From positions 31,332,134 to 31,396,133 of the forward strand of contig CM034610.1 of the NCBI GenBank assembly GCA_020091685.1: a DNA stretch of 64,000 nt, written 5' to 3'. This DNA comes from Lutjanus erythropterus (Eukaryota; Chordata; Actinopteri; Lutjaniformes; Lutjanidae). The notes beneath the pieces were generated by a model, which saw nothing but the letters and a program-made list of their open reading frames with translations, was not told the origin of the DNA and ran no database searches. The first letter of the stretch is position 1; every line of letters starts with the position of its first letter. Positions 35,546 through 46,893 of this stretch are shown one piece after another. The position numbers and the translations under genes were made by a program.

Positions 35546-36085
35546 ATCAGGGGTGGGCGATTATTTTTCATGGGGCCAACATGAGAACTGATCAGGTTGC
35601 TGTGGATCAGATACATAATATAAGCTCCTAATGTTCTAATGCTCCTGTTCTATGTAGGGCACTTCTACTGTTGGTCACCCTTTCTGAATTGCCATGTGAT
35701 GAATTGTGGGTTAATCTTTTGTTGGTAATGTCTAAAACATGATGTTTTACAGTGTACCATGCAGGCTGCATACAGGTTGTAATGATAGAAGCAGCAAAAC
35801 TAGAAGAAGAATAACATAAACAACATGGATGTACAGCACTGAGTGAATAAAGTTACAGTTGAATATAAAAGATACAGTTCATTATCATTACCAATGAACA
35901 CAGCACTGAGCCCTTTCAAAATAAAGGTCTGATTATGGTTTAATGGTAAGAGAAATGCTTCTGACGGTCTTTGCTAGATTTCTAATTTTTGATATTTCCA
36001 TGATGACCTTGCAGGCCACGTGAAACCTTTCAGTGGGCCTCATCTGGCCTGTGTGCTGCATTTTTCCCAGGTCTGTCCTAGACCC
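35546..36085. mobile_element. hAT-type MITE (CAGGGGTGGGC)
   Basis: Starts CAGGGGTGGGCGATTATTTTTCATGGGGCC and ends with eroded inverse text GTGGGCCTCATCTGGCCTGTG...CCCAGGTCTG. Non-coding interior of about 500 bp. Confidence 0.65.
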
Positions 36086-36103
36086 TGGTTCTGCTTGATA
36101 AGT

Positions 36104-36262
36104 GCGTTTTTCCTACCACTGTTGATGTAGTGTTTGCTCTTGGTGGGAACCCTCGTGTCTCTTTAAGTAATATTATAAAGAGCAAAGTCTAGACTTGCTC
36201 TCTATGAAAAATGCTCCAAGATAATTCTATTATGATTTGGTATTATATAAATAAACTGACAT
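36104..36262 (+). mobile_element. LINE 3'-end fragment
   Basis: GTTTTTCCTACCACTGTTG...TGTTTGCTCTTGGTGGGA...CTTGCTCTCTATGAAAAATG...TTATGATTTGGTATTATATAAATAAA, the 3' tail of a common fish retrotransposon. A second copy is at 61568-61715. Confidence 0.75.
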
Positions 36263-37139
36263 GATTGACATGTTAATCTTGTCATATGATAATTCTGTGC
36301 TGATTTCTGACGTTCTGTCTTTGTGCCTTCTGAGCTTAAATACTACATGAATGCCAAGTAATTTTTCACGTGGTTTTTAGTTCTTTGAATTTGAATATCT
36401 TAATTAATTAATTCAAAGAGACATTTTGAAGATACACCCTGTGAAGGTCTGAGTCCATTAATTTGGCATCTGACTATGAACATTACTGAAAATATTACTG
36501 TACTTATGGTGGCATGAGATTCTTAAAATAAAGGAAAAGATACAACATATATTGTTGTCCATGTTTTGTTTGTTTAACTCAGACTGATATGTATTTTTAC
36601 TCAGGGGTCAGTAAAATGTAAACCCACATCCTTCTCACAACACACACATGCACATGCATTCATACATACATGCATCACATACTCACATTTTCTTATTATT
36701 ATCATTATCATTACATTATCTCCTTATGATTATTGTTGCTATCAAATACATTTTATTACTATTAGTTTGCCATTATTTGTATTATTTTCTGTGTATTAAT
36801 TTTGTGTTCTTCAATAACTTTGTAAAATTTTAACCTAACCTAACAAGTCCTCTGGGGCTTTTTTTTCCCCCTGCAATGTACATTATTTGTTACCTCTGCA
36901 ATTTTTGCATTTTTTTTAATTGTGCAAAATATAACTAAACTAAAGTAAAATGATCTAGTTTGTAAATAGTGATGGGTTGTTTTCTGGGAATGTGAAGAGA
37001 TTTTATTTTTAAAGAACAAACACCTCATGACAAATCCTGACGTTAATAGTCTTATCACAGTGGAAAAGTTTGTATTTTCCAGCAGCCTACCTCACCTCAG
37101 CAGATATCCTTTTATATTGTTCCTAAAATGTCACTTGTG

Positions 37140-37520
37140 TCCTAATAGCACCTTAATTCAGTCGGATGTTTGCGACATTTGGCCATAACTATTTATTATC
37201 AGAGTGTGTGCTCTGCAGGGCAGCTTGTTTGAGCAGCTAATCGTTCAGATGGACTCTATCTAAATTGGATGGTGAGGCAGAAAATCCAGTACTCTTTTAA
37301 CTACCATGTGAATACTTTTAAAACCTCCCTATCTTCCATTTGGATATGGCCTAATTGAAAAGCAAATAGTACACTTGAGTGCACCCATGAATCGGTGAGT
37401 GATATCTCCTTAGCTGCCGGAGGAATGAATCTCCGCTGCCGGGCCCCCGCGGCCCCTCTCCTGTTTTCCATTGCTTCAAAGGGCCTCCCTCACGCATTAT
37501 CTATTGGATTATTGTTTTGG
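37140..37520. promoter_or_regulatory. candidate conserved non-coding element (largest intergenic)
   Basis: Repeat-free stretch with balanced to GC-rich composition: TTCAGTCGGATGTTTGCGAC, CAGCTAATCGTTCAGATGG, GGATATGGCCTAATTGAAAAG, GATATCTCCTTAGCTGCCGG, GCCCCCGCGGCCCCTCTCC, CACGCATTATCTATTGGATT. It contains homeodomain (TAAT) and GATA sites and a CCAAT-type ATTGG. No plausible exon frame. Best-looking regulatory candidate between the two genes. Confidence 0.5.
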
Positions 37521-38199
37521 GGATTAATGTCTCGATGTGGATCCTTTTCACACACACAGTAAGTGGTTTCTGTGACGACTCCAGGCCTCACTGTTGACTC
37601 ACCAGATGGGACGCTGAACAAAGACAGGCTGATACATTCAACACCTGAGGTGAACGTGGAGAAGATTATATATATGAAATGAGAGAAAATCATTGGGAAA
37701 AATGTGATCATGATGGAAGTATTTGATAAAATAATAGTACTTCAATACTTGGGTCAATGCAGTCTGTTGTATGAAATTACTTTTTGCAGTATTTATACAC
37801 AGTAGGTTTGGACATGATACTTTTTCACTGAAAATTTGTATTTGTCTCTAATAACATTTTCAGTATTTCTCATGCATGCATCATTAAAAAATGACAACCC
37901 AAGTGTTTTTGTAAAAAAAAATGTAAAATTTATTCAAGATTCAAGAGATTTATTGCCACAGTCACAGGATAGTACAGGTACACTGGATCAGAGAAAGGTA
38001 ATTACAGGAGCAGCATAATGGGAGCAAAATGAATACACACCATATACAAAAAGAACACACTGATACAAAAAGTACACACTAATAAAAATACACTATATGA
38101 ACTGATAGAAATACACTCTGTGGATTAAAGCACTATGTATGGAGAAATTAAAAAGTATCACTTGGAGTGTCCCTTTTCAGTACTAGGATTTAACTTGTC
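37521..38199. other. intergenic DNA with retroposon-like tail
   Basis: 37930-37990 (TTCAAGATTCAAGAGATTTATTGCC) is text typical of a fish retrotransposon 3' end. Otherwise unrecognised. Confidence 0.45.
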
Positions 38200-38800
38200 T
38201 TGTAAAAAGTGTATTTCAGTAGTAGTAGTTGAAGAAATGTATGTTTTGAAGGAGCTCCATTCTGCTTTTGGTCTATTTTTGTGGCTTATAACAACTTGAA
38301 ATTTCATCCCATTCCCTCAACCTTCTATTCTTGTTTAAGTAAAGCCACATCAGTTAGGTTTCTCAAAAATGATATTTTCAAATAATGTATCATGTTAGTT
38401 GTAAAGTTCTCCATCTGAATTGGTTAAATTGTGTTTAAGTTTTTGTAAACTCACTAAATGAAACCAACTTGTTAAAGTCATGCTAACATTAGCAATTGTA
38501 TCAGTAATGTTACTATTAAAAAAACTACTTAATACAATATCGTACTATACTATACTATACTATACTATACTGTACTACTAGGAGCAGTATTTTAGTTTTA
38601 GGTAAAATGAATGATTGAGTTGGAAAATTGGAAACTTTCAAGTTGACCTGCCTTAAATTTGCATCAATTTCTGACATGAATTAAGTGCAGATTATTAAGT
38701 GTATCTGACTTAAAGCAATTGTCTCCATATAACTTGTTAACTTGAAAAAAAAACTTGTTAACTTAAAAAAAAAAAAAAAAAACTAATTAATTTGTGTGTT
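38200..38800. repeat. dispersed ~600-bp repeat, copy 1
   Basis: Collinear with 44630-45355: GTGTATTTCA, TCTGCTTTTGGTCTA, CAGTTAGGTTTCT, TGTATCATGTTAG, GTTTAAGTTTTTGTAAACTC, GAGTTGGAAAATTGGAAAC, AAGTTGACCTGCCTTAA occur in the same order. Includes (ATACT)n at 38547-38570 and an A run at 38766-38781. No coding capacity. Confidence 0.7.
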
Positions 38801-38856
38801 AGTAGTTGCCATAAGTAATGTTTTTAAGTCGGTCCAACAGTTCTCTTCTTTCAGTC

Positions 38857-38998
38857 TGGAGCACCCTGGTAGCTGAATTTGCGTGCCACAGTACAAACCA
38901 CATAACCACAATGTCCACTGTTCGATTCCAGCCAGGTCCTGTGTTGCATGGTGTAACACTCCTCTCTGTCAGCCCTTGTTTCCTGCCTGCATAAAAAG
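38857..38998 (+). mobile_element. tRNA-derived SINE, older copy
   Basis: TGGAGCACCCTGGTAGCTGAA (A-box region), CTGTTCGATTCCAGCC (B box), then TGTTGCATGGTGTAACACTC...CCTGCCTGCATAAAAAG. Same family as 4081-4270 but more diverged. Confidence 0.8.
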
Positions 38999-39191
38999 TT
39001 GGTCTCACTGCTGCTCAGGGCAGATTACAAAAATCTCCCTGCAGAGTTGAAGAGAAAACATCTTCTGTCAATTCAGTCGTCACATGTCATTTGTATAATA
39101 AAATTATTGTGACTTCATTCACTTGTCTGATTGAACAGGCACTTTTATGTTTCAGAATAGTCACTTTTGGGGATGAGCACTTTGTTACTCT

Positions 39192-39192
<1 letters not shown>

Positions 39193-39247
<55 letters not shown>
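39193..39247. repeat. (GT)n microsatellite
   Basis: About 27 uninterrupted units. Confidence 0.97.
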
Positions 39248-39249
<2 letters not shown>

Positions 39250-40394
39250 ATCATTGTAATCAAATGTGTTTGCAGCAGTGTAGGAGTAGTGGATTACCTA
39301 ATATGTCATTATTATCACATTACTTATAATAGAGTACACAGTATCATCTGTCATCTCAAAATGACAGTATTACCACAGAAGAGTATCAGCAGCAACAGGC
39401 TGACAAGAACTTATCTACATTATGCAAGTCAGAGACATTACACACAGGACAGTATGGATATGGTTTATGTTGTAAAATGTTTGTCGTTTGGTTACGTGTA
39501 GGCACAAAAATTACTTTGTAGTTTTACAAAAAGATTGTGATTTGGGTTAGAATAACTACGTTATGTACATATGTCATGTGAAGGAAGTGACACCACTCAC
39601 GTGGCAGAAGTCATATCCATAATGAAATTTAAGTTACTCAAAACAGTAAATAAATCCACAGTTTCATTTCACACAGGACATGAATCCTGCAGGGGTGTTT
39701 ATAGATTTTTTTGTCAGGGATGGCCCAAGTGGGACACTGACTTATGCAGGGGTGGCATGAAGTACACACATGCGCATGTTCACGTACCCTTTCCATTTCT
39801 ACTTTTACTACTAACATTACATTATCTTACAGTTTCTTTCATTCTTGTGTTTAAATTTTTTATTTAAAAAATAAATAGTCATACAAATCACACACAACAG
39901 AGTGGCACCATACAAATATAATATAAAGCTTCTATACTTTATTCTTTAAGTCCTCAAAAAGACGCTGTACCTCCACTGTACCTCTGTCCTCAGGCTGTGA
40001 GACTTTATTTGAATAAATTAACCTTGACAAAAAATGAGCACGCTACATATAAAAGAAAACAATGCACATCTATAAATAATAGTCAAACAGTTGGTTCAAA
40101 CTATGGTCCTGCCTCTCACTGGACAGATAACCAATCATACTTGAGGATAATGTGGTGGCCAACAACGGTGTCAGCCACTTATAGGCTGCAGTATTGGCTC
40201 TGCATAGAGCATATATACAGCTGTAAATGAACTCTTACAAAGTTGATACCAACCGTTGTATGACCGTTCAGCATGATTGCGGTTGTTAGGCTAAATGAAG
40301 CCAGATAACAGGAACATGTGTAGAAAGAGTCACCACCTACAGATACCTCCACATATGGCTTGATGAAAAGTTGTTTTTTAATCTGCACATTGAT
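39248..40394. other. intergenic DNA, nothing recognised
   Basis: AT-rich. 39480-39600 has words of the 27-bp minisatellite neighbourhood. No gene supported. Confidence 0.4.
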
Positions 40395-41068
40395 TATCTT
40401 TTGAAATATCTTGGTCCTAAACTTTTCTTTTCTGTTTACAAAAATGTCTTCAATTTGTTGCCATGAAGAAAATTATGCAGAGTTCATTTGTATCTGTTTT
40501 AGATTACGGCGATGTGATTTACATGCATGCAAATTCAACACTACTCTAAAAACTGGATTCTGCATATCACACGGCATTACGTGCAGGTTCACACATTCAT
40601 CACTGTGTTTTATATACGTTTTTAGGATGGTCTCTGTACCAGAGGAGAAAATCACACATGCTGCTGTTTATTGTGAAGTCACTGTTAGGTAAATTACCTA
40701 CATATAAATCCAGTCATTCATCCTATCATACCAGCAGCTATAACACTAGATCCACAAGCCAGAATCTTTTACATGTCCTCAGGGTGCACCCAGCTTTTTC
40801 TTTTTATGCAGGAGTTGCAAAATACAATTTCTTTAGAAGCACTCCTATATTTGAATATCTTTAAAGATCTTTTACAAGTGGTCCTGAACATAACATGTTG
40901 CTGCTTTACATAATCCTGGATCTGTGGTGAAATGTGATGTTTTCTAACCCATGGAATTGTCTCTTATGTGAAACTGCATGTTCTGCCATCTTGACCAGAA
41001 CTTCCTGGAAGAAGAGATCTAGTATCATCCTGGCTAAATAAAGGATAAATCAAAATAAAATAATATCC
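40395..41068 (+). mobile_element. LINE ORF2 C-terminal relic with 3' end
   Basis: Plus-strand frames give KKIMQSSFVSVLDYGDVIYM(HA), a classic fish LINE reverse-transcriptase block, then later GKLPTYKSSHSSYHTSSYNT and FSFYAGVAKYNFFRSTPIFE. The 3' end TCCTGGCTAAATAAAGGATA + AAATAAAATAA at 41029-41066 is the typical terminal tail. Frameshifts and stops make it dead. A different family from the 24786-25340 relic is likely. Confidence 0.87.
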
Positions 41069-42264
41069 TGGTTAAAGTGCTTTTGTGCAGGCCTTGATGA
41101 TAGAGTTTCCTGTCTCTATGTCCTGCTGTCATTGGTCTGTTCGTCCACATGTGGCTGCAGACAGATGTTATAGGGAGCAGGTTGGCAGCCTTGCACAGCA
41201 GTAGCTTTTCATTAGATCCTAGGTCCAGAGGATGATCACTTGTTCCAGTCATTTACCTCAGGCTGGTCTTTCCTTTGGTCTCTGGTCTTTGCTGGCCTTG
41301 GAGTGTGTCTGCAGTGGACATTAGTAAAAGCTTTGCCATGGACTGCTGCCCTGCTGACATGCACATTACTGTTTTCTCTGGAGTACATGTTGGTTTCACT
41401 TCTTTGTTTGGAACATTGGTGCCAGCAGTGTCTCACATGAGTCTGTCCACTCAGCTTACACTGAGGACAGCACTGCTCTGTCTCATCATGCTGTGTCTAC
41501 CAACTTAACATATGAACATCAGATTACTGGTTATAGTGAGTACCACTCAGCATGTGAAAATAGTTGTATAATATCCTCTGACTAGGTCATAATGATGTCA
41601 TCAGGGTCATCTCAATTTTTGGAGGCTAAAGATTTCCATAAGAAAGCCCGTGTCTCAAACTGCAGACATGGGATTTGAAAGACATTGCCATTAAGCAAGC
41701 AGGAAGCATTTATGATGCTGAGTTGCATTGTGGGAAATGTATGCTGCATAATGTGCAATAGAGCTCCTGTACATGTAGAATATGTGGCTGGGTGCAGAGG
41801 TAGTCTCTCCACTCAAAGAACAATGGTTATATATATAATCTTGTGTTTTCTCATTTGTTTTTTTTGTCTGGAACTAATAATTTATCATTTGTCCAGTGTT
41901 CTCCTAAAGCTGAGCAGAATGACTCCATGATTAAACCAGGGTGAACAGACCATGAAGCACAAAAGCATGTCATCCTGAGATAAAGACACATAATGAGACA
42001 GTTATCAGTGTCTCACAAACAATATGATTGTTTTCTTATGAGATTACGTAACTAAAACCTGTTGCTATCATAACATAATTAAGCCTCATTCAAAGATTCA
42101 GCATTTTGCCTGGAAGAGGTCATGTATGAGAAATCTTCACTGGCAATTTTCTCAAGACCTACTAACATTACAGAGAATATACTGTGAAGGATGTGCTGTT
42201 CTATGGATGAAAGCAGGAACCTTACTGTGAAGGGCCTTGCATGATTTTATTACACATGCTAACC
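41069..42264. other. intergenic DNA, nothing recognised
   Basis: Overlapping frames at 41236-41508 on both strands are of unknown meaning and have no start, splice or family support. Confidence 0.4.
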
Positions 42265-42590
42265 CTGACCTGACTACTGCAGTGCACTGTGCACACATCT
42301 CCCTCCAAAAGTCTGAATGAATCAGTTCTAAAGTTCTCCTTCTAAAAGTTTAACTGACACAGAGCTCACAGCACACCTAACCTATAGTCCCTGCACCAGG
42401 AACCACCTGCACTGACTTGCAGTTAGAGTTAGAATGAATTTTAAGATTTTCGTGCTTGTCTATAAATGTGTGTATAGATGAGCCTGTTGAGTGATATGAT
42501 GCAAAGATAGTTTAGAGCCCTCTCTGCTGCTCACCACACCAAAGAGATGAAGATGTACTCTGAAGCTGCTCTCTGTTGTTTTGTTTTGAT
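42265..42590 (+). mobile_element. LINE ORF2 fragment
   Basis: A plus frame reads LH, stop, LAVRVRMNFKIFVLVYKCV, matching the LHWLPVRxRIDFKILLLVYK block common in fish LINE polyproteins. Flanks are eroded and a GATG-rich repeat follows. Confidence 0.65.
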
Positions 42591-42596
42591 GATGAA

Positions 42597-42783
42597 GATG
42601 TTGATGACAGTAAAGACGACGATGATGATGATGATGATGATGACGATGATGATGATGGAGACGATGACAATGATGATGACGCTGGAAATGGCGATGGCAA
42701 TGATGATGATGACTATGATGCTGCTGTTGCTGATGGTGTTGATGTTGGTGAAAGTTGTGATGGTGGTAGTAATCATCATCATC
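42597..42783. repeat. (GAT)n-type microsatellite, degenerate
   Basis: GATGAT and GACGAT runs that give long acidic or Met-rich open frames (42547-42860) on the plus strand; these are low complexity, not genes. Confidence 0.92.
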
Positions 42784-42923
42784 ATTTTATTTTTACTTTA
42801 TTTTATGTATTTTTAACTGTTCATTATTTTACTTTCTACATATTTTCAAATGTATTTTAATATTTTATCTGTCGTATAAATTGTCTGCTCTTTTCGTTTT
42901 TAATTTCTGAAACGCTTTGAGCA

Positions 42924-42953
42924 GCAATACACTGCTGTACAGCAGTGTATTGC
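42924..42953. repeat. perfect 30-bp palindrome
   Basis: Half-site GCAATACACTGCTGT followed directly by its reverse complement, with no spacer or mismatch. Confidence 0.98.
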
Positions 42954-43709
42954 CGCCATGCCAAGAAAAGAAATACAGATGAGTTTCATGGAATAATATG
43001 TTTTATCAAGATGTTTTCACATTAAGATATTCTCACATTGTTATAACATCAAAACGTTACTATAGACATCACATTATAACAAGATTTTTTAAAAACTTTT
43101 CTCACACCTACATCACCACACACATAGTTATACATACACTCTTACTTGCATGTACACATGTCAGCTGTTGTTTATCTGTTCAGCTGTTTTCATCATGAAC
43201 TGATCTTGTACTGTACGTTTAGCCTGATTTAAGAGCCCAACCAAAAATTGAGGCTTCACCTAAAAAAAAACATTTTTCAACAAATGAATAAAAATATATA
43301 ACATGTAACAGACAATAATAAATAAATCAACTATGAAAGATAAATTTGTGATGTACTGAATGCAATAGAAGTGGTTAATATACGATATGAACTATAATGA
43401 AAAATAGTAAACTTGAAACCGTCTACAGGACAGCAGCTCACTGTTCTAATGGCAGGTTAATGCTGGAGGAAGCTGTACATCCTGGTCCACCCACAAACAG
43501 ACATTCATCATCATTACAAGTGTTCAGAAAGCTGTTTGGTGTGTTCTGCTGGCCAGCAGAGCACAGGAGCCACTGTTTGTTCTCTTTCAACACAGATCAG
43601 CACACGGCCAATTTAACTCCTAGTTCCTCTGCACTCAGAGCTGTACACATGACTAAATGCTCCCAGGCTGCAGTAATCATTCTGTTAGCCGCTGTGTTAT
43701 GGCTGGGTC

Positions 43710-43710
<1 letters not shown>
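42954..43710. other. intergenic DNA, nothing recognised
   Basis: A 130-codon plus frame (43397-43789) runs into the GT repeat and resembles no family. Confidence 0.4.

Positions 43711-43711
<1 letters not shown>

Positions 43712-43768
<57 letters not shown>
43712..43768. repeat. (GT)n microsatellite
   Basis: About 28 units. Confidence 0.97.
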
Positions 43769-44074
43769 GACTCACACTATAGGTGCTAGTGCCCAGGTCA
43801 ACCACTCCATGTTAGTCTTGGTTTATGGTTTAGACAAGGGTTAGGTAAAGAAGAACTTGTTTCTGACTCTGTTGCACTCCTTCAGAAGTCCTAGGAAGTC
43901 GATGGTTGACTCACCTTTATATTTCAACATTGTCCTGTCTGTCTCTCAGAGTGAGAGACAGTCTGAAAAGACAAGTCAAGTTAAGTCCTCATCAATGCGT
44001 GTTAAAGTCAGAAAGCAGTAGTATAGTGTAATTAATATTTTGTCTGAAGCCGTTCAGGTTAAGCCATTAAACGA

Positions 44075-44185
44075 TTACAAGGGCGGAGCATTTAGCAGAA
44101 GAAGGCTGTGGGTTGGAATCCTGGTTCAGACACAGTCTGCATGTTCTCTCTGTGTCTGCGTGGGTTTACTCCAAACATACTTGCC
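44075..44185 (+). mobile_element. SINE fragment
   Basis: GGGTTGGAATCCTGGTTCAGAC and GTCTGCATGTTCTCTCTGTGTCTGCGTGGGTTT match the head and body of 17351-17686. Truncated, ending just before a MITE copy. Confidence 0.7.
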
Positions 44186-44256
44186 AACCTTGAGACATCA
44201 AGGTTGTTTCCTATTCTGATAACTTTTAGATAACAAAATAATAAGCACACTACAAC

Positions 44257-44545
44257 AGGGCTGCAACTAACCATTATTTTGATTGTCGATTAATCTGTCC
44301 CCTTTGATTAATCGATTTATTTTAATTTGGTCCATAAAATGTCTGAAAATAGTGAAAAATGTTGATCAGTTTTTCCATAATGACGTCCTCAAGTGTCTTG
44401 TTTTGTCCACAACTGAAGGATACTCAGTTTGCTGTCAGAAGGAGTAAAGAAACTGAAAACAGAAACAGAACAGAAAATATTCACATTGTAGGAGCTGAAA
44501 CCAGGACTTTTTCCTAAAAAAATTATTCAAACTGAAATATATATG
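44257..44545. mobile_element. MITE (gggctgcaac family), truncated
   Basis: AGGGCTGCAACTAACCATTA...GATTAATCGATTTATT...GGTCCATAAAATGTCTGAAAATAG...TTGTCCACAACTGAAGGATA. The left end is intact, the right end missing. Confidence 0.85.
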
Positions 44546-44629
44546 AAACAGCAGAGATGACAAATCCTTTGAAACAGAACTAAAGCAGCGCACTTCCACT
44601 GATACACACTCTTTCACTGTTATTTTCTG

Positions 44630-45355
44630 TTTCTTTTGTAGTTCTACACTTTAAGTGTATTTCACTTGAGGTAAACTAATGTTTTGAATGAGTCTCATTC
44701 AGTCTTCTGCTTTATTGATGTAGTCTACTTTTTGGATTATAAAATTACACCCTGTTCCCTTAACCTGCTATTGTTAAATCAGTAAAAGTGTGTCAGTTAG
44801 GTTTCTGTGAGTATTGTACATCTGACATCATGATGTCCACGTCTCTTCCAAATTTTTCCCTGCAGTTCAGCCACCATTTTCTCAGGTCTAATACAAGACA
44901 AACTTATATTTTGTGATCAAAAATGCATCATGTTAGATATGAAATGTCCCTATTGTTTAAACTGTATTGTTTAAGTTTTAGTAAACTCTCTGAACCAAAC
45001 CAGCTATCATTAAGTCTGCTTAACTTTGAGTCTTGGTAACATTCAATAATCTAAAATGACACTCTAAGGTCCTATTAAAAACTACTTTTCCTGACACCAT
45101 TATTGCGATGTTAATGAACACTATTTTACCTTCAGGTAAAACAAATAATTGAGTTGGAAAAGTGCAAGCTTTAAGTTGACTTGCCTTAATTTTAAACTAC
45201 ATTAAAGTGAACTGTTGATTAAAAGCAATCATATTATTCCATCAAACTTAAAGCAGTTGTGTTCATCTATTTTGTCAAATTGATTTGAAAAAACTTAATT
45301 AATTTGTGTTACTAATTGAAGCTTTTTTGAATTGGTCAGTCATTTTTTCAGTGCT
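44630..45355. repeat. dispersed ~600-bp repeat, copy 2
   Basis: Direct-orientation relative of 38200-38800 (see there), ending AATTAATTTGTGTTACTAATTG and TTTTTCAGTG. Confidence 0.7.
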
Positions 45356-45479
45356 ATAAATATGCTGATGCTGTTTTTGCCTCTCTGTGTCCCATCAGTG
45401 TTTTAATAAAAGTGTTTGCCGTTCTGATATTCTGATATTTGTGTGTCTCTGTTTTGTCCCCTCCTCCCCGTCCCTCCCC

Positions 45480-45665
45480 TGTCTGTCAGTGTCTGTGTCT
45501 CTGCTGGCGACAGCAATGTATCGATGTACGCCGTGTTTTCTCTCATTAATTTATCAGCTCAGGAGGAGCGAGGCCTCAGTGAGGGAGATAATGGCTTCCA
45601 TTTGGCCAAGGTCAACAGTCAACACATTCCTCAGTCGTTCAAATATAACCACACATTAACTTGTG
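45480..45665. promoter_or_regulatory. candidate conserved non-coding element
   Basis: Repeat-free balanced text: GGCGACAGCAATGTATCGAT, CTCATTAATTTATCAGCTCAG, GAGGAGCGAGGCCTCAGTGAG, GGAGATAATGGCTTCCATTTGG. Two overlapping plus frames cover it but neither resembles a protein. Homeobox (TTAATTTAT) and GATA (AGATAATGG) sites are visible. Confidence 0.45.
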
Positions 45666-45958
45666 CACCAATACCCCCCCCACACACACACACACGGACA
45701 CTGAGCTAATAATGAGCAGTGGTAATACTGTCCTGCTGTCTATGAGGTTTTGTCCTATTAAAGAGGTGATACAAAGTCTCTGATCTGTTCTCAGAATATC
45801 AGCTGAACATCACAACCACTGACTTATGGTCACAGTTTATAATAATGGATCATTTTAGCCCACCAGCTGACACCTGATCAGCATCACTTTGAGACCTGAA
45901 AAGATATTTTACCTGGTTAGTATTTTAGAAATATAGTAAATCATTTAACCCTTTACAG

Positions 45959-46893
45959 AGGTGGGTAGTAATTACAAATACTTCATTACTGTACTTAAGT
46001 GGATTTTTAGGTATCTGTACTTTACTTGAGTAACTGTTTTCCTGACATACAAATATTTGTACTTTCTACAGTTTTAAAACATTCACCTTATTTTAGTTTT
46101 AATGCATTTGAGGAATTATTGATTATTTAATTCTGCATCCTGTGCTGCCTTCCAACATCAAGACTGATTTCAACCTAAATGGAATGAACAATAACACAGA
46201 AAAATAATTCCTGGGTGTATCCATCAGTGCATAGCACATCAAGACGCAACGTCAGGAAAAACAATGTAAAGACATGAAAACAACCAGACAAACAGATATG
46301 AAAGACATAACAAAATGAAAAAGATGTAACAAGATGAAAATGACGTAAGATGAAAAATGATGTAAGGTACAACAAGATGAGAAAGACATAACAAGAAAAA
46401 CAACAACAAAGAGAAATGACATAAAAGACAGCAAGACAATAAGATGCAACAGCATAAATGAAATAAAACACATAAGACATAAAAAACAATGTAAAGACAT
46501 AACAAGACAAAAAAAGATGAAACAAGACAAAATTACATAAAGACAGAACAACAAAACAAAATACAACAACATAACAAGATGAAAAACAACATTAAAGACG
46601 TAGCAAGAAAGAAAAGAAAATTACCTAAAACACATAACAAAACAAAACATGCAAAATATATAAGAAGACGAAGGAGACTCACCTGTGGAGAAAAGGTGAG
46701 GTTCAGTTAGCTCTGCAGCAGGTAACAGCTGGTAGAGATGTCCTTTTATATTTTGAGTACATTTCAAAGTGTGTACTTTTTCAGTTTTACTGCAGTAAAC
46801 AAGTTGAATCAGTTCTACTGTTACTAGGGTCTTTTTTTCCAAACACGTGTCTCCACTTCTGAGTAAAGAATGTGTGTACTTTTTCTGTCTCTA
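45959..46893. mobile_element. composite aagtactt-type element with internal A-rich minisatellite
   Basis: Outer parts (45959-46095, 46733-46893) are tactttacttgagt-type text. The centre (46240-46660) is an A-rich, T-poor degenerate array (ACATAACAAGATGAAAAAGA units) that gives long hydrophobic minus-strand frames (46175-46572), which are artefacts. The piece GGTGAGGTTCAGTTAGCTCTGC...AAACAAGTTGAATCAGTTCTACT recurs at 48137-48270. Confidence 0.75.

Noticed and set aside
41236..41508. Overlapping hydrophobic plus ORFs and an antisense ORF
   Set aside because: Three frames open over the same stretch, no known motif and no splice sites in phase; chance is likelier.
42547..42860. Acidic or Met-rich ORFs
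   Set aside because: Direct translation of a degenerate GAT/GAC microsatellite.
43397..43789. 130-codon plus ORF
   Set aside because: Last quarter is (GT)n-encoded Cys/Val; the rest is unlike any known family.
46175..46572. Three overlapping hydrophobic minus-strand ORFs that look like membrane proteins
   Set aside because: The T-rich complement of an A-rich minisatellite inevitably translates to Phe/Leu/Cys/Tyr-rich peptide; three frames are open at once.
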